Shown: positions 8,940 through 20,709, numbered from the stretch's first letter. The stretch is DNA of 54,014 nt from Paracoccus haematequi (GCF_900631945.1 NZ_UZWE01000059.1:1-54014), one strand, 5' to 3'. A program made the numbers and translations. Notes: generated from the sequence alone by a model not told the origin.

Positions 8940-9965
8940 TCAGGCCGCTTCGACCGTGCGGGCGCGGGCGATTTCCTGGGCCGTGAGGGGGCCAGGGAAA
9001 TGGCAGGCGGTCTGGTGGTCGCTGCCCGCCAGAACTGGCACCTCGGCCGCGCAGCGGGCGGCCGCGCGGGGGCAGCGGGTGCGGAACACGCAGCCAGAGG
9101 GCGGGTCCGTGGGCGAGGGCAGTTCGCCCCGCAGCGGCACGATCCGCGCCGCCGGATCCTGGGACGGATCGGGGACCGGCACCGCCGACAGCAGCGCCTG
9201 GGTATAGGGATGCTGCGGGTTCGAATAAAGGTCGTCCGAGGACGCAATCTCCATCACCTTGCCCAGATACAGGACCATCACCCGGTCGCTGATATGGCGC
9301 ACCACTGACAGGTCATGGGCAATAAAGATCAGCGACAGACCCAAGTCCGCCTGCAAGCGCATCAGCAGGTTGATGACCTGCGCCTGAATCGACACGTCCA
9401 GCGCGCTGACGGGTTCGTCGCAGATGATCAGCCGGGGTTCCACGATCAGCGCGCGGGCGATGCCGATCCGCTGGCACTGGCCGCCGCTGAACTCGTGCGG
9501 ATAGCGGTTGATCTGGCTGGGCAGCAGACCGACGCGGTCCATCATCGCCTTGACCCGGTCCCGGATCTGCGCCCTGGGCAGGTCCGGGCGGTGGGTGGCC
9601 AGCGGTTCGGCGATGATCTGGCCCACGGTCATGCGCGGGTTCAGACTGGCCAGCGGATCCTGGAAGATCATCTGGATCTGGCTGCGATAGGCCATCATCC
9701 GGCGGGGTGACAGGCCGATCAGATCGGCGCCGTCGATCCACTCCGCGCGGCCCTTGGCCGGGACCAGCCCGATCAGGGCGCGGGCCAGGGTAGATTTCCC
9801 GCAACCGGATTCGCCCACGACGCCAAGCGTCTGGCCTGCCGGCAGGGTGAAATCCACGCCGTCGACGGCACGCAGCAGGCGGGACCGGGTCCAGGGCATC
9901 GCGCCGGAAGGGCGAATGGGAAAGCTGACGCGCAGGTCGCGGACGGTCAGAAGTGGTCGGGTCAT
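8940..9965 (-). CDS. oppF: Oligopeptide/dipeptide ABC importer ATPase, second subunit (OppF/DppF type)
   Basis: One of two ATPases energising the peptide-type importer. The 341-residue protein shows Walker A GESGCGKST, the Q-loop segment QMIFQDPLASLNPRM, signature SGGQCQRIGIARAL and Walker B LIICDEPVSALD followed by the H-loop IAHDLS. The C-terminal oligopeptide-transporter extension contains HPYTQALLSAVP and a cysteine cluster (CVFRTRCPRAAARC). Its ATG overlaps the preceding ATPase stop (ATGA). It is the last gene of the operon. The Opp/Dpp class is clear but the exact substrate (peptides, opines, glutathione or nickel chelates) is not. Confidence 0.9.
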   Translation of the reverse strand: MTRPLLTVRDLRVSFPIRPSGAMPWTRSRLLRAVDGVDFTLPAGQTLGVVGESGCGKSTLARALIGLVPAKGRAEWIDGADLIGLSPRRMMAYRSQIQMIFQDPLASLNPRMTVGQIIAEPLATHRPDLPRAQIRDRVKAMMDRVGLLPSQINRYPHEFSGGQCQRIGIARALIVEPRLIICDEPVSALDVSIQAQVINLLMRLQADLGLSLIFIAHDLSVVRHISDRVMVLYLGKVMEIASSDDLYSNPQHPYTQALLSAVPVPDPSQDPAARIVPLRGELPSPTDPPSGCVFRTRCPRAAARCAAEVPVLAGSDHQTACHFPGPLTAQEIARARTVEAA

Positions 9966-10948
9966 GGGAATGCCTTCGTTCCCGCCCGCAGCTCGTCCAG
10001 CGGCGCGAAGCAGGCGCGCCAGCGGTCCGGGGCGAAGGGTGCCAGCGGCGGGCGGTCGTCGCAGGCGTCGCGGCGATAGGCGCAGCGCGGCTGGAAGGCG
10101 CAGCCGGGGGGCGGGCGGCTCATGTCCGGGGGCTGGCCGGGGATGACGGCCAGTTCGTCGTCCCTTGCGTCGATGCGCGGGATCGCCGACAAAAGGCCCT
10201 GGGTATAGGGATGGGCCGGATCGGCAAAGACCGGCCCGACCGGCCCCAGTTCTCGGATCCGGCCCCCATACATCACCGCGACCCGTTCGCAGGCCCCCGC
10301 CACCACGCCGAGATCATGGGTGATCAGGATCATCGCCATGCCGAAATCGCGTTGCAGGTCGGCCAGCAGCGTCATGATCTGCGCCTGAACCGTCACGTCC
10401 AGCGCGGTCGTCGGCTCGTCCGCGATCAGCAGTTTCGGGCGGCACAGCAGGGCCATGGCGATCATCACCCGCTGGCGCATCCCGCCGCTGAATTCGTGCG
10501 GGTAAAGCCGCACCCGGCCGCGCGCGTCGGGGATCCGCACGGCGTCCAGCATCCGCACGGATTCGGCCACCGCGTCGCGTTTCGACAGGCCCTTGTGCAG
10601 GACCAGCACCTCGGCCATCTGGTCCGAGACGCGCATATAGGGGTTCAGCGAGGTCATCGGATCCTGGAAGATCATCGCGACCTTTTCGGCGCGAACCCGG
10701 TTGATGACCTTGGGCGGGGCGTTCAGGATGTCCTGCCCGTCAAGCCGGACCCGGCCCGAAGCCTCGCCATTGCGCGCCAGCAGGCCCATCACCGCGAAGG
10801 CGAGTTGCGATTTGCCGGACCCGGATTCGCCGACGATGCCCAGCGTCTCTCCCGGATCGACGGACAGGGTGACATTGTTCACGGCCTGCACCGCGCCGTC
10901 ATGGGTGCGGAAGCGGACGGACAGATCCTCGATCCGAAGCAGCGGCAT
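9962..10948 (-). CDS. oppD: Oligopeptide/dipeptide ABC importer ATPase, first subunit (OppD/DppD type)
   Basis: Cytoplasmic ATPase that pairs with the OppF-like subunit. The 328 residues include Walker [10 protein letters not shown], the Q-loop [14 protein letters not shown], signature [15 protein letters not shown], Walker [13 protein letters not shown] and H-loop ITHDLG, then the typical C-terminal [12 protein letters not shown] and Cys-containing tail ([15 protein letters not shown]). The ATG at 10948 lies 2 nt after the upstream permease stop; the frame is open further upstream, but only inside the permease gene. The subunits are translationally coupled. Confidence 0.9.
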   Translation of the reverse strand: MPLLRIEDLSVRFRTHDGAVQAVNNVTLSVDPGETLGIVGESGSGKSQLAFAVMGLLARNGEASGRVRLDGQDILNAPPKVINRVRAEKVAMIFQDPMTSLNPYMRVSDQMAEVLVLHKGLSKRDAVAESVRMLDAVRIPDARGRVRLYPHEFSGGMRQRVMIAMALLCRPKLLIADEPTTALDVTVQAQIMTLLADLQRDFGMAMILITHDLGVVAGACERVAVMYGGRIRELGPVGPVFADPAHPYTQGLLSAIPRIDARDDELAVIPGQPPDMSRPPPGCAFQPRCAYRRDACDDRPPLAPFAPDRWRACFAPLDELRAGTKAFP

Positions 10949-10950
10949 CG

Positions 10951-11877
10951 TCAGCGATCCTTGGGATCCAGGGCGTCGCGCAAGCCGTCGCCCACGAAGA
11001 AGAAGCCGAACAGCGTGATCACGAAGAAGAACAGCGGGAAGGCAAGCTGCCACAGGGTGCCATAGTTCATCGTTCCCGCGCCCTCGGAAATCAGCGCGCC
11101 CCAGGATGTCAGCGGCTCCTGCACGCCCAGGCCCAGGAAGCTGATGAAGCTTTCGGTCAGGATCATCAGCGGCACCAGCAGCGTGGCATAGACCGCGACC
11201 ACGCCCAGCAGGTTCGGCACGACATGGCGGGTGATGATGCGCCATGTGGGGACGCCTGTGGCGCGCGCGGCCTCGATGAATTCGCGGTTCTTCAGCGACA
11301 GGGTCTGTCCGCGCACGATGCGGGCCATGTCCAGCCAGGAAATCAGGCCGATGCCCAGGAACAGCATCGACATGGACCGACCGAACATCACCAGAAGCAG
11401 GATCAGCACGAACATGTAGGGGATCGACATCAGGATATCGACCAGCCGCATCATCGCCTGGTCGGTGCGCCCGCCGACATAGCCGGCGACCGCGCCGTAA
11501 AGCGTGCCCACGATCACCGCGATGCCCGCGCCGACGATCCCCACCAGCAGGCTGATCTGCGTGCCCTGGACGGTGCGGGCGAACAGATCGCGGCCCAGGT
11601 CGTCGGTGCCGAAGTAATGGCCGTTGGACCAGGAAGGTGCGCCCATGGTGGCGACCTGGCCCATGACGCTGAAATCCAGCTCCTCGTTCGACCACACGGC
11701 GGCCTGGCCGCCGAAGATGGCGAACAGCGCCACCAGGACCAGGATCATCAGGCCCGCCATGGCGGCCTTGTTGCGGAAGAACCGCCTGCGGGCATCGGCC
11801 CAGGGCGACCGGCCCCTGACCTCGGCCTGGGCCATCCGGGCGGCCAGCGAGCGCATCTTCCGTTCGTCGATCACCAT
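10951..11877 (-). CDS. oppC: Peptide-type ABC importer permease (OppC type)
   Basis: Inner-membrane permease half. The 308 residues have the OppC-type N-terminus (RSPWADARRRFFRNKAAMAG) before the first helix, a periplasmic loop ending HYFGTDDLGRDLFAR (hallmark of OppC/DppC) and the EAA loop EAARATGVPTWRIITRHVVP. About six membrane helices are predicted by eye. It starts 3 nt after the OppB-like stop and is followed closely by the ATPase genes. Confidence 0.92.
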   Translation of the reverse strand: MVIDERKMRSLAARMAQAEVRGRSPWADARRRFFRNKAAMAGLMILVLVALFAIFGGQAAVWSNEELDFSVMGQVATMGAPSWSNGHYFGTDDLGRDLFARTVQGTQISLLVGIVGAGIAVIVGTLYGAVAGYVGGRTDQAMMRLVDILMSIPYMFVLILLLVMFGRSMSMLFLGIGLISWLDMARIVRGQTLSLKNREFIEAARATGVPTWRIITRHVVPNLLGVVAVYATLLVPLMILTESFISFLGLGVQEPLTSWGALISEGAGTMNYGTLWQLAFPLFFFVITLFGFFFVGDGLRDALDPKDR

Positions 11878-11880
11878 GGC

Positions 11881-12804
11881 CTAGTACCGGATTTTCGGGT
11901 CGATCCAGGCATAGAGGATGTCCACGACCAGATTGAACAGGATGGTCAGCGCGCCGACCAGGATGGTGACGCCCATCATCACCGCATAGTCGCGGTTCAG
12001 CGCCGAATCGACGAAGGCCTTGCCGATCCCGCCGGTCGAAAAGTAGATGTCGATCACCACCGATCCGGTGATCATCGACACGAAGACCGGCCCCAGATAG
12101 CTGACGACCGGCAGCATCGCGGGGCGCAACGCGTGGCGCAGGATGACGCGGTGTTCCGGCATCCCCTTGGCCCGGGCGGTGCGGATGTGGTTGCTGCCCA
12201 GCACCTCCAGCATGGACGACCGGGTGATCCGGGCGATGGATGCCATATAGCTGGTGGACAGCGCGATCACCGGCATGATCCAGAACGAGGGGTCGGAAAA
12301 GCTCCACCCGCCGCCGGGCAGCCAGCCCAGCCACAGCGTCAGGACCAGCACCAGCAGCGGCGCCATCACGAAATTCGGCAGCACCTGCGCGCCGATGGAG
12401 ATGCCGACCGCCAGGTAATCCAGCCATGTGTTCTGCCGGATCGCGGCCAGCGTGCCCAGGGTGATGCCGACGGCCACGGCGGCCAGAAAGGCCAGCGACC
12501 CATAGGTCAGCGTCACCGGGAAACCGTCGGCGATCAGCTGGTTCACCGTGCGGTCGGGATAGACGAAGCTGGGGCCAAAGTCGAAATGCACGACGATGCC
12601 CCAGACATAGTTCCAGATCTGGCGCCACAGCGGGTCGTCCAGGCCGTATTTGGCATTCAGGTTCGCCAGGACTTGCGGCGGCAGGGCGCGTTCCTGGGTG
12701 AACGGCCCGCCCGGCGCCAGGTGCATCAGCAGGAAGGACAGCACGATCAGCAACAGCAGCGTGGGAACCGCGATGGCCAGCCGCCGCAGGATATAGGCGA
12801 ACAT
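11881..12804 (-). CDS. oppB: Peptide-type ABC importer permease (OppB type)
   Basis: Inner-membrane permease partner of the OppC-like protein. The 307 residues begin with the conserved OppB pattern FAYILRRLAIAVPTLLLL and LSFLLMHLAPGGPF, and the EAA-like loop reads RTARAKGMPEHRVILRHALR. About six membrane helices are apparent. It lies 9 nt after the binding-protein gene stop, in the order binding protein, B, C, D, F. Confidence 0.92.
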   Translation of the reverse strand: MFAYILRRLAIAVPTLLLLIVLSFLLMHLAPGGPFTQERALPPQVLANLNAKYGLDDPLWRQIWNYVWGIVVHFDFGPSFVYPDRTVNQLIADGFPVTLTYGSLAFLAAVAVGITLGTLAAIRQNTWLDYLAVGISIGAQVLPNFVMAPLLVLVLTLWLGWLPGGGWSFSDPSFWIMPVIALSTSYMASIARITRSSMLEVLGSNHIRTARAKGMPEHRVILRHALRPAMLPVVSYLGPVFVSMITGSVVIDIYFSTGGIGKAFVDSALNRDYAVMMGVTILVGALTILFNLVVDILYAWIDPKIRY

Positions 12805-12813
12805 CGGCGGGCC

Positions 12814-14415
12814 TTAGTCGGCGACCCGGTAGAAGTCCTTGGCATACCAGGCATTCGTGACGTTTTCCGTGGGAACGCCCTTCACGGCCGGGTTCAGCAT
12901 GTCGACCTTGGCATAGTGATAGACGAAGACCGCCGGAACCTCTTGTGCCAGGATTTCCTCGGCCCGTTTATACAGGGGGGCGGTGTCCGCGGCGGTTTTG
13001 GACTCGGCCATCAGCTTGTCGTATTCCGCATTCGACCATTTGCCCGAATTATAGCCTTCGGTGCGGAACCAGTCCAGGAAGGTCGAAGCCTCGTTATAGT
13101 CGGCGCACCAGGCATAGCGGGCCATGTCGAAATCCTGGTTCTGCATACGGTCGGTATGCACCTTCCATTCGACATTGTTCAGCGTGATGTTCACGCCCAA
13201 CGGCTTCCAGAACTGCTGGGCGGCGATCGCCAGCTTCTTGTGGTTCTCGTCCGTGTTGTATTGCAGGGTCAGGGCCAACGGCTTGTCGGGACCGTAACCC
13301 GCCTCGGTCAGCAGGGCGCGGGCCTTTTCGGTCCGCTGTTCCTGCGTCATGGCGGCGATTTCCGTGTCGGGGGCCTGGAAGCCCTCGATCGCCCAATGGG
13401 TCCAGCTATAGGCGGGCTTTTGGCCGCCTTGCAGCACCTGGTCCACGATGATGTCGCGGTTCAGGCCCAGGGACAGCGCCTGGCGGACGCGCACGTCCTT
13501 CAGCGCCTCGGGGCCCTTGTCCGAAACGTTGAAGACATAGGCATAGGAACAGGCATAGGGGATCGACACAGCCTGGTCGGGATAGTCCCCAGACAGGCGC
13601 GGATACTGGCCCGCCGGGATCTGCACGCGGTCCAGTTCGCCCGCCAGATACCGCGTCAATGCGATGTTGTTGTCGTTCACGGTCACGCCGCGCACGGTCT
13701 GCATCACGACATTGGCGGCGTCCCAGTATTCCGGGTTCTTCACTACGGTGATGTCCACGCCCAGGTTGTGGCTTTGCAGCGTGAAGGCGCCGTTGCCGAC
13801 CAGATTGCCGGGCTGGGTCCAGGCGTCGCTGTGCTGTTCCACGACCTTTTGCGGCACCGGGAAGGTGGTCGCGTGAGACAGCGTTTTCAGGAAATAGGGG
13901 GTGCGCGCGGTCAGCCTGACCTCCAGCGTCCTGTCGTCCACGGCGCGCACGCCCAACTGGTCGGGCGGCAGGTCGCCCGCGATGATCTGCGTGGCGTTCT
14001 GCACGTTCATCAGTTCCAGGAACCACGCATATTCCGAGGCGGTTTCCGGGTTCACCACCCGCTGCCAGGCATAGACGAAATCCTGCGCCGTCACCGGATC
14101 GCCGTTCGACCATCGGGCGTCGCGCAGGGTGAAGGTATAGGTCAGCCCGTCGTCGCTTTCGGTATGGCTTTCGGCCACTCCGGGGACCATCGCGCCGGTC
14201 GGACCTTCGTTCATCAGCCCTTCGAACACCTGGCGCAGGACATCGGAACCCTCGACATCGGTGTTCTTGGCCGGGTCCAGTGTCTTGATCGCGTCCAGCA
14301 GCCAATAGGTATAGGTCTGGCTGTCGGCCAAGGTCTCGCCCGCCGCCGGCTGGACGGCCTGGGCCGGAAGGGTCAGGGCGGCAAGAAGGGCGGTGGTCGT
14401 GAACAGCTTGGACAT
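12814..14415 (-). CDS. oppA: Peptide ABC importer periplasmic binding protein (OppA type)
   Basis: Captures the substrate in the periplasm for the OppBCDF-like importer. The 533-residue family-5 solute-binding protein has a signal peptide (about residues 1-20, ending LPAQA), followed by the family motif around TYTYWLLDAIKTLDPAKNTD and VEGSDVLRQVFEGLM, similar to OppA/MppA. The ATG at 14415 is chosen over an open extension to 14445 because GGGGAG precedes it and the signal peptide begins there. It is the first gene of the operon; the promoter should lie in the 346-nt gap shared with the divergent TRAP genes. Ligand specificity cannot be read from sequence. Confidence 0.9.
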   Translation of the reverse strand: MSKLFTTTALLAALTLPAQAVQPAAGETLADSQTYTYWLLDAIKTLDPAKNTDVEGSDVLRQVFEGLMNEGPTGAMVPGVAESHTESDDGLTYTFTLRDARWSNGDPVTAQDFVYAWQRVVNPETASEYAWFLELMNVQNATQIIAGDLPPDQLGVRAVDDRTLEVRLTARTPYFLKTLSHATTFPVPQKVVEQHSDAWTQPGNLVGNGAFTLQSHNLGVDITVVKNPEYWDAANVVMQTVRGVTVNDNNIALTRYLAGELDRVQIPAGQYPRLSGDYPDQAVSIPYACSYAYVFNVSDKGPEALKDVRVRQALSLGLNRDIIVDQVLQGGQKPAYSWTHWAIEGFQAPDTEIAAMTQEQRTEKARALLTEAGYGPDKPLALTLQYNTDENHKKLAIAAQQFWKPLGVNITLNNVEWKVHTDRMQNQDFDMARYAWCADYNEASTFLDWFRTEGYNSGKWSNAEYDKLMAESKTAADTAPLYKRAEEILAQEVPAVFVYHYAKVDMLNPAVKGVPTENVTNAWYAKDFYRVAD

Positions 14416-14540
14416 CGGCGGCTCCCCTTGGTGTTGTTTCTGCACGCGCGGCGCTCAACTTACCGCAGAAGCGCGGCAGGTAAAGCCGCATGGCTGTCGC
14501 AGGGCGCGGCGTTCCGTGACAGAGCGGCCTGCGGAAGCGG

Positions 14541-14576
14541 CGTTTTCTGACCGGAAAACGCTTGGTCAGCCTGACC
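14541..14576. promoter_or_regulatory. Two adjacent inverted repeats, candidate operators
   Basis: The first is CGTTTTC / TGACCG / GAAAACG, perfect 7-bp arms (14541-14560). The second is GGTCAG / C / CTGACC, perfect 6-bp arms (14564-14576), three bases later. They lie in the divergent gap, about 126 nt upstream of the TRAP frame being... the oppA-side start (14415) and 186 nt from dctQ. Neither has a T-run, so binding sites fit better than terminators. Confidence 0.45.
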
Positions 14577-14669
14577 TGACCGGGATCGCCCCAGCCGCCG
14601 CGACGTTGCGTCGGATCGTCGCCTGAACCGGCCAGGGGGGGCGCCTTGACGCGCCAGTCACCGAACTTC

Positions 14670-14698
14670 TTGACCGATTTTGCCACTTCGATCATACC
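14670..14698 (+). promoter_or_regulatory. Candidate sigma-70-like promoter for dctQM
   Basis: TTGACC (14670-14675), a 17-nt spacer and CATACC (14693-14698), with the dctQ start 64 nt further on. The -35 box matches well and the -10 box poorly. Seen by eye only. Confidence 0.3.
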
Positions 14699-14761
14699 GC
14701 GACAGGATGAACAGTCGGCCGGACGGCGCACAAGGCTGATTTCCATGGGGGAGGAATTTCG

Positions 14762-15403
14762 ATGAACGGCCTTTTGGCCCTGTCGCGCGGCATCGACCGC
14801 GTCAACACCGTGATCGGACGCAGCGCGGCCTGGCTGATCCTGCTGGCGATCTTCGTCAGCGCGATCAACGCCGTGGTCCGCAAGGTATTCAGCGTGTCGT
14901 CGAACGCCTATCTGGAACTGCAATGGTACCTGTATGGCGGCGCGTTCCTGCTGGCGGCCGCCTATACGCTGCTGGAAAACGAACATATCCGCATCGACAT
15001 CGTCTATGGGGCCTTCTCGCGCCGGGTCCAGCACTGGATCGACCTGCTGGGAACGATCTTCTTCCTGATGCCGGTCGTGCTGCTGACGCTGTATTACGTC
15101 TGGCCCTGGCTGATGCGCAGCTATCGCGGCGGCGAGATGTCGATGAACGCGGGCGGGCTGATCCTGTGGCCCGCCAAGGCGCTGCTGTTCGCGGGCTTCG
15201 CGCTGCTGTTCTTCCAGGGCATTTCGGAAATCATCAAAAAGATCGCCGTGATGCGCGGCCTGATCCCCGATCCCTTCCCGGCCACCGCCCATCACGCGCC
15301 GCTGGAGATCGATCCCGAACTGGCCGCCCAGGCGGGCTTTGCCGATCCCGACCATCCGCTGACCGATCTGGCCGACGACGCGCGCAAGGAACCCCGCAAA
15401 TGA
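14762..15403 (+). CDS. dctQ: TRAP transporter small permease (DctQ type)
   Basis: Small four-helix membrane subunit of a TRAP secondary importer. The 213-residue protein has helices at about 20-37, 56-72, 92-112 and 135-155, with the DctQ pattern LELQWYLYGGAFLLAAAYTL and ENEHIRIDI. It has a hydrophilic C-terminal tail of about 45 residues. The ATG at 14762 follows GGGAGGAA. Its stop overlaps the dctM start (ATGA). The binding protein gene lies downstream in convergent orientation. Confidence 0.92.
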   Translation: MNGLLALSRGIDRVNTVIGRSAAWLILLAIFVSAINAVVRKVFSVSSNAYLELQWYLYGGAFLLAAAYTLLENEHIRIDIVYGAFSRRVQHWIDLLGTIFFLMPVVLLTLYYVWPWLMRSYRGGEMSMNAGGLILWPAKALLFAGFALLFFQGISEIIKKIAVMRGLIPDPFPATAHHAPLEIDPELAAQAGFADPDHPLTDLADDARKEPRK

Positions 15404-17259
15404 TGGAGCTTATTGCGCAGAACATGGCGCCGATCATGTTCGTCTCGCTGATCATCTTCCTGCTGATCGGCTATCCCGTGGCCTTCGCGCTTGGCGCCAA
15501 CGGGCTGCTGTTCTTCATCATCGGGGTGGAACTGGCGCCGCTGTCGGGCGGGTCGATCAACCTCAGCTGGCCGTTGCTGGGCGCTATTCCCGACCGCTTC
15601 TTCGGCGGCGTTGTCGCGAACGAGACATTGCTGGCGGTGCCATTCTTCACCTTCATGGGCATCGTGCTGGAGAAATCCGGCATGGCCGAGGATCTGCTGG
15701 ACACGATCGGCCAGTTGTTCGGCCCGATCCGGGGCGGTCTGGCCTATGCGGTGATCATCGTCGGCGCGCTGCTGGCCGCCACGACCGGCGTCGTCGCCGC
15801 CTCGGTGATCGCCATGGGGCTGATCTCTCTGCCGATCATGCTGCGCTATGGCTATGACCGGCGGATCGCGTCGGGCACCATCGCGGCGTCGGGGACATTG
15901 GCGCAGATCATCCCGCCGTCGCTGGTGCTGATCGTTCTGGCCGACCAGCTGGGCCGGTCGGTGGGCGACATGTACAAGGGCGCGATGATCCCCGGCCTGG
16001 TGCTGACCGGGCTGTACATGGCCTATATCTTCGTGATGTCGATCCTGCGCCCGCATTACCTGCCCGCCCTTCCGAAAGAGGCGCGGACCCTGGGTTCCGG
16101 CGTCACCTCGCTGATCGTGGCCTTGGCCGTCGCTGCGGGGATCTTCTGGGCTACGACCCGCTGGCTCGGCCCCGCGCATGCGTCCGACGCGCCGATCTGG
16201 GGCATGGTGATCGCGGTCACGGTGATCTATGTCGTCGCGCTGATCGACAAGACCTTCGGGATCAACATGATGTCGCGGCTTGCCCAGCAGGTCATCATCG
16301 TCCTGATCCCGCCGCTGGCGCTGATCTTCCTGGTGCTGGGCACGATCTTCTTGGGAATCGCCACTCCCACCGAGGGCGGCGCCATGGGGGCCGTCGGCGC
16401 CCTGTTCATGGCAGGCATTAAGCGCCGCCTGTCGATAGACGTGATCCGGCAGGCGCTGTATGCGACCACGCGGCTGTCGGCCTTCGTGATGTTCATCCTG
16501 ATCGGGGCGCGAGTATTCTCGTTGACCTTCTATGGCGTGAACGGGCACCTGTGGGTCGAACATCTGCTGACCTCGTTGCCGGGGGGCGAATACGGCTTCC
16601 TGATCGTCGTGTCGATCCTGGTGTTCCTGCTGGCCTTCTTCCTGGATTTCTTCGAACTGGCCTTCATCATCGTGCCCCTGCTGGCCCCTGCCGCCGAAAG
16701 CCTGGGCATCGACCTGATCTGGTTCGGCGTGATCCTGGGCGTGAACATGCAAACCGCCTTCATGCACCCACCCTTCGGCTTCGCGCTGTTCTATCTGCGT
16801 TCGGTCGCGCCGAAGCTTCCCTACAAGGACCGCCTGACCGGCAAGATGATGGAGCCGGTGCGCACCAGCCATATCTACTGGGGTGCGGTGCCCTTCGTCT
16901 GCATCCAGATCGTGATGATCGGCGTGGTGATCGCCTTCCCGCAGCTTGTCATGCACTACAAGGGCGCACCCATCGACACATCGGGCGTGCGTCTGGAGAT
17001 ACCGGCGGGCAATTCGGGCGGCTTCGGCAGCCTGGGCGGCGGCTTGGGATCGCCCTTCGGCCAGGGCGCCGCGCCGGGAGGAGCGCCCGCTGCTCCGGGC
17101 GGGCTGGGCGGTGGGCTGGGCGGCGCGCCGAATTTCGGCGCCCCGGCAGCACCTGCAACCCCGGAAGCCCCGGCGCCCGCCGCACCGCAGCCGGACCAGA
17201 CGCAAGGCAGCGGCGGCCTGGGCCTGGGCGGCCCGCCGCCGGGCCTGGGCGGAAACTGA
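15400..17259 (+). CDS. dctM: TRAP transporter large permease (DctM type) with Gly/Pro/Ala-rich tail
   Basis: Large membrane subunit that couples Na+ to substrate import. The 619-residue protein has about 12-14 helices, with DctM-type segments including FFTFMGIVLEKSGMAEDLLD, GLAYAVIIVGALLAATTGVV, IIPPSLVLIVLADQLG and ATPTEGGAMGAVGALFMAGI. The ATG at 15400 overlaps the dctQ stop (ATGA). Residues from about 538 to 619 form a low-complexity tail with repeated GGLG, GAP and PAAP blocks and almost no charge, not needed in the canonical DctM fold and probably disordered. With the binding protein at 17361-18500 this looks like the 2-oxoacid (TakP) subclass. Confidence 0.92.
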   Translation: MMELIAQNMAPIMFVSLIIFLLIGYPVAFALGANGLLFFIIGVELAPLSGGSINLSWPLLGAIPDRFFGGVVANETLLAVPFFTFMGIVLEKSGMAEDLLDTIGQLFGPIRGGLAYAVIIVGALLAATTGVVAASVIAMGLISLPIMLRYGYDRRIASGTIAASGTLAQIIPPSLVLIVLADQLGRSVGDMYKGAMIPGLVLTGLYMAYIFVMSILRPHYLPALPKEARTLGSGVTSLIVALAVAAGIFWATTRWLGPAHASDAPIWGMVIAVTVIYVVALIDKTFGINMMSRLAQQVIIVLIPPLALIFLVLGTIFLGIATPTEGGAMGAVGALFMAGIKRRLSIDVIRQALYATTRLSAFVMFILIGARVFSLTFYGVNGHLWVEHLLTSLPGGEYGFLIVVSILVFLLAFFLDFFELAFIIVPLLAPAAESLGIDLIWFGVILGVNMQTAFMHPPFGFALFYLRSVAPKLPYKDRLTGKMMEPVRTSHIYWGAVPFVCIQIVMIGVVIAFPQLVMHYKGAPIDTSGVRLEIPAGNSGGFGSLGGGLGSPFGQGAAPGGAPAAPGGLGGGLGGAPNFGAPAAPATPEAPAPAAPQPDQTQGSGGLGLGGPPPGLGGN

Positions 17260-17269
17260 CAGGACCGCG

Positions 17270-17295
17270 AAAGGGCCGGGAAACCGGCCCTTTTT
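17270..17295 (+). terminator. Rho-independent terminator of dctQM
   Basis: AAAGGGCCGG, loop GAAA, CCGGCCC followed by TTTTT, 10 nt after the dctM stop. A strong canonical terminator on the plus strand. Confidence 0.9.
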
Positions 17296-17311
17296 GTTGA
17301 TCCACGCCATG

Positions 17312-17343
17312 AAAAAACCGCCGCAGAACCCTGCGGCGGTTTT
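17312..17343 (-). terminator. Rho-independent terminator of the TRAP binding-protein gene
   Basis: A perfect 13-bp stem (17314-17326 with 17331-17343) closes a 4-nt loop. Read on the minus strand it is followed by six T residues (17312-17317), just after the stop at 17361. The plus-strand side also ends in TTTT, so it may act in both directions between the convergent units. Confidence 0.9.
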
Positions 17344-17360
17344 CGGTTCAACAGGCGGGA

Positions 17361-19985
<2,625 letters not shown>

Positions 19986-20022
19986 TCATAGCTGCCGCAG
20001 GGGCAGGCCGAAAGCCGCAAAT

Positions 20023-20709
20023 TCACGGCTGCTCGATCTCGGCCCAGATCGGCAGATGGTCCGAGGCGTCGCGCGCCTGCGCCCCGGTGAAGACCCCCTG
20101 ATCCAGCAGGGTCAGGTGATGCGACATGGCGATCCGGTCGAAGCGGAACCGGGGCAGGGGCGCGGGATAGGACGGGCCGGGGGCGATGACGCGGAACCCC
20201 GCCAGGGATTCCAGCCCCCGGCTGTCGTGCCATTCGTTGAAATCGCCCATCAGCACGATATTGTCGTCGGCGATCCGCGCCGCCTGCGCGGTGATCCGCG
20301 CCAGTTGCGCCCGGCGGGACGACCGCGCGAGGCCCAGGTGGACGCCGATCACCGTCAGTTTCGGCAGGCGCAGCACGACCGCGCCGCGCGGCTCCAGCCC
20401 CGGCAGGGGCAGGCGGCGCAGGATGGCCTGTTCGGCCAGATCCGGGCGCATCAGGATCGTCTGGCCGTGCCATCCCAACGAGTTTTCGCCGGTCGTCGTC
20501 ATATTGGCCGGAACCAGTCCGGTGGTTTTCTGGATCAGGCGGCGCGGCAGCGCCTCGGGTCGCGCGCCCAGGCGGAAATCGACCTCTTGCAACGCGATGA
20601 TGTCAGGTTGCAGGGCCGAGATGACGGCAAGGTTGCGTTCCGGCGCATGCGGGCCGGTCAGGCCACGGCATTTGTGCAGGTTGTAACTTGCCAATCTCAA
20701 CAAGGACAT
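20023..20709 (-). CDS. Endonuclease/exonuclease/phosphatase-family protein
   Basis: A 228-residue protein with the EEP fold: RLASYNLHKC at the start, catalytic Glu in ALQEVD, VIGVHLGLA, the Asp-x-Asn pair in VLMGDFNEW, and the C-terminal Asp-His in ARDASDHLPIWAEIE. These residues bind a divalent metal and attack phosphodiester or phosphomonoester bonds. No signal peptide is seen. The substrate (DNA, RNA, sphingolipid or phosphoinositide) cannot be told from sequence. It is 70 nt upstream of eno and 57 nt downstream of selO on the same strand. Confidence 0.85.
   Translation of the reverse strand: MSLLRLASYNLHKCRGLTGPHAPERNLAVISALQPDIIALQEVDFRLGARPEALPRRLIQKTTGLVPANMTTTGENSLGWHGQTILMRPDLAEQAILRRLPLPGLEPRGAVVLRLPKLTVIGVHLGLARSSRRAQLARITAQAARIADDNIVLMGDFNEWHDSRGLESLAGFRVIAPGPSYPAPLPRFRFDRIAMSHHLTLLDQGVFTGAQARDASDHLPIWAEIEQP

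Larger units (their letters stand above)
14416..14761. promoter_or_regulatory. Divergent regulatory region between peptide ABC and TRAP operons
   Basis: 346 nt with no supported gene. It separates the minus-strand peptide importer from the plus-strand TRAP permeases and must hold both promoters. It contains a 20-bp inverted repeat at 14541-14560, a second at 14564-14576, and a plausible sigma-70-like promoter toward dctQ at 14670-14698. The remainder shows nothing recognisable. Confidence 0.6.

Noticed and set aside
11224..14550. 1108-codon open frame on the plus strand opposite the peptide importer permeases and binding protein
   Set aside because: It covers oppC, oppB and oppA in antisense. 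Composition (His, Asp, Gln, Arg) is typical of an antisense shadow and no start signal is convincing.
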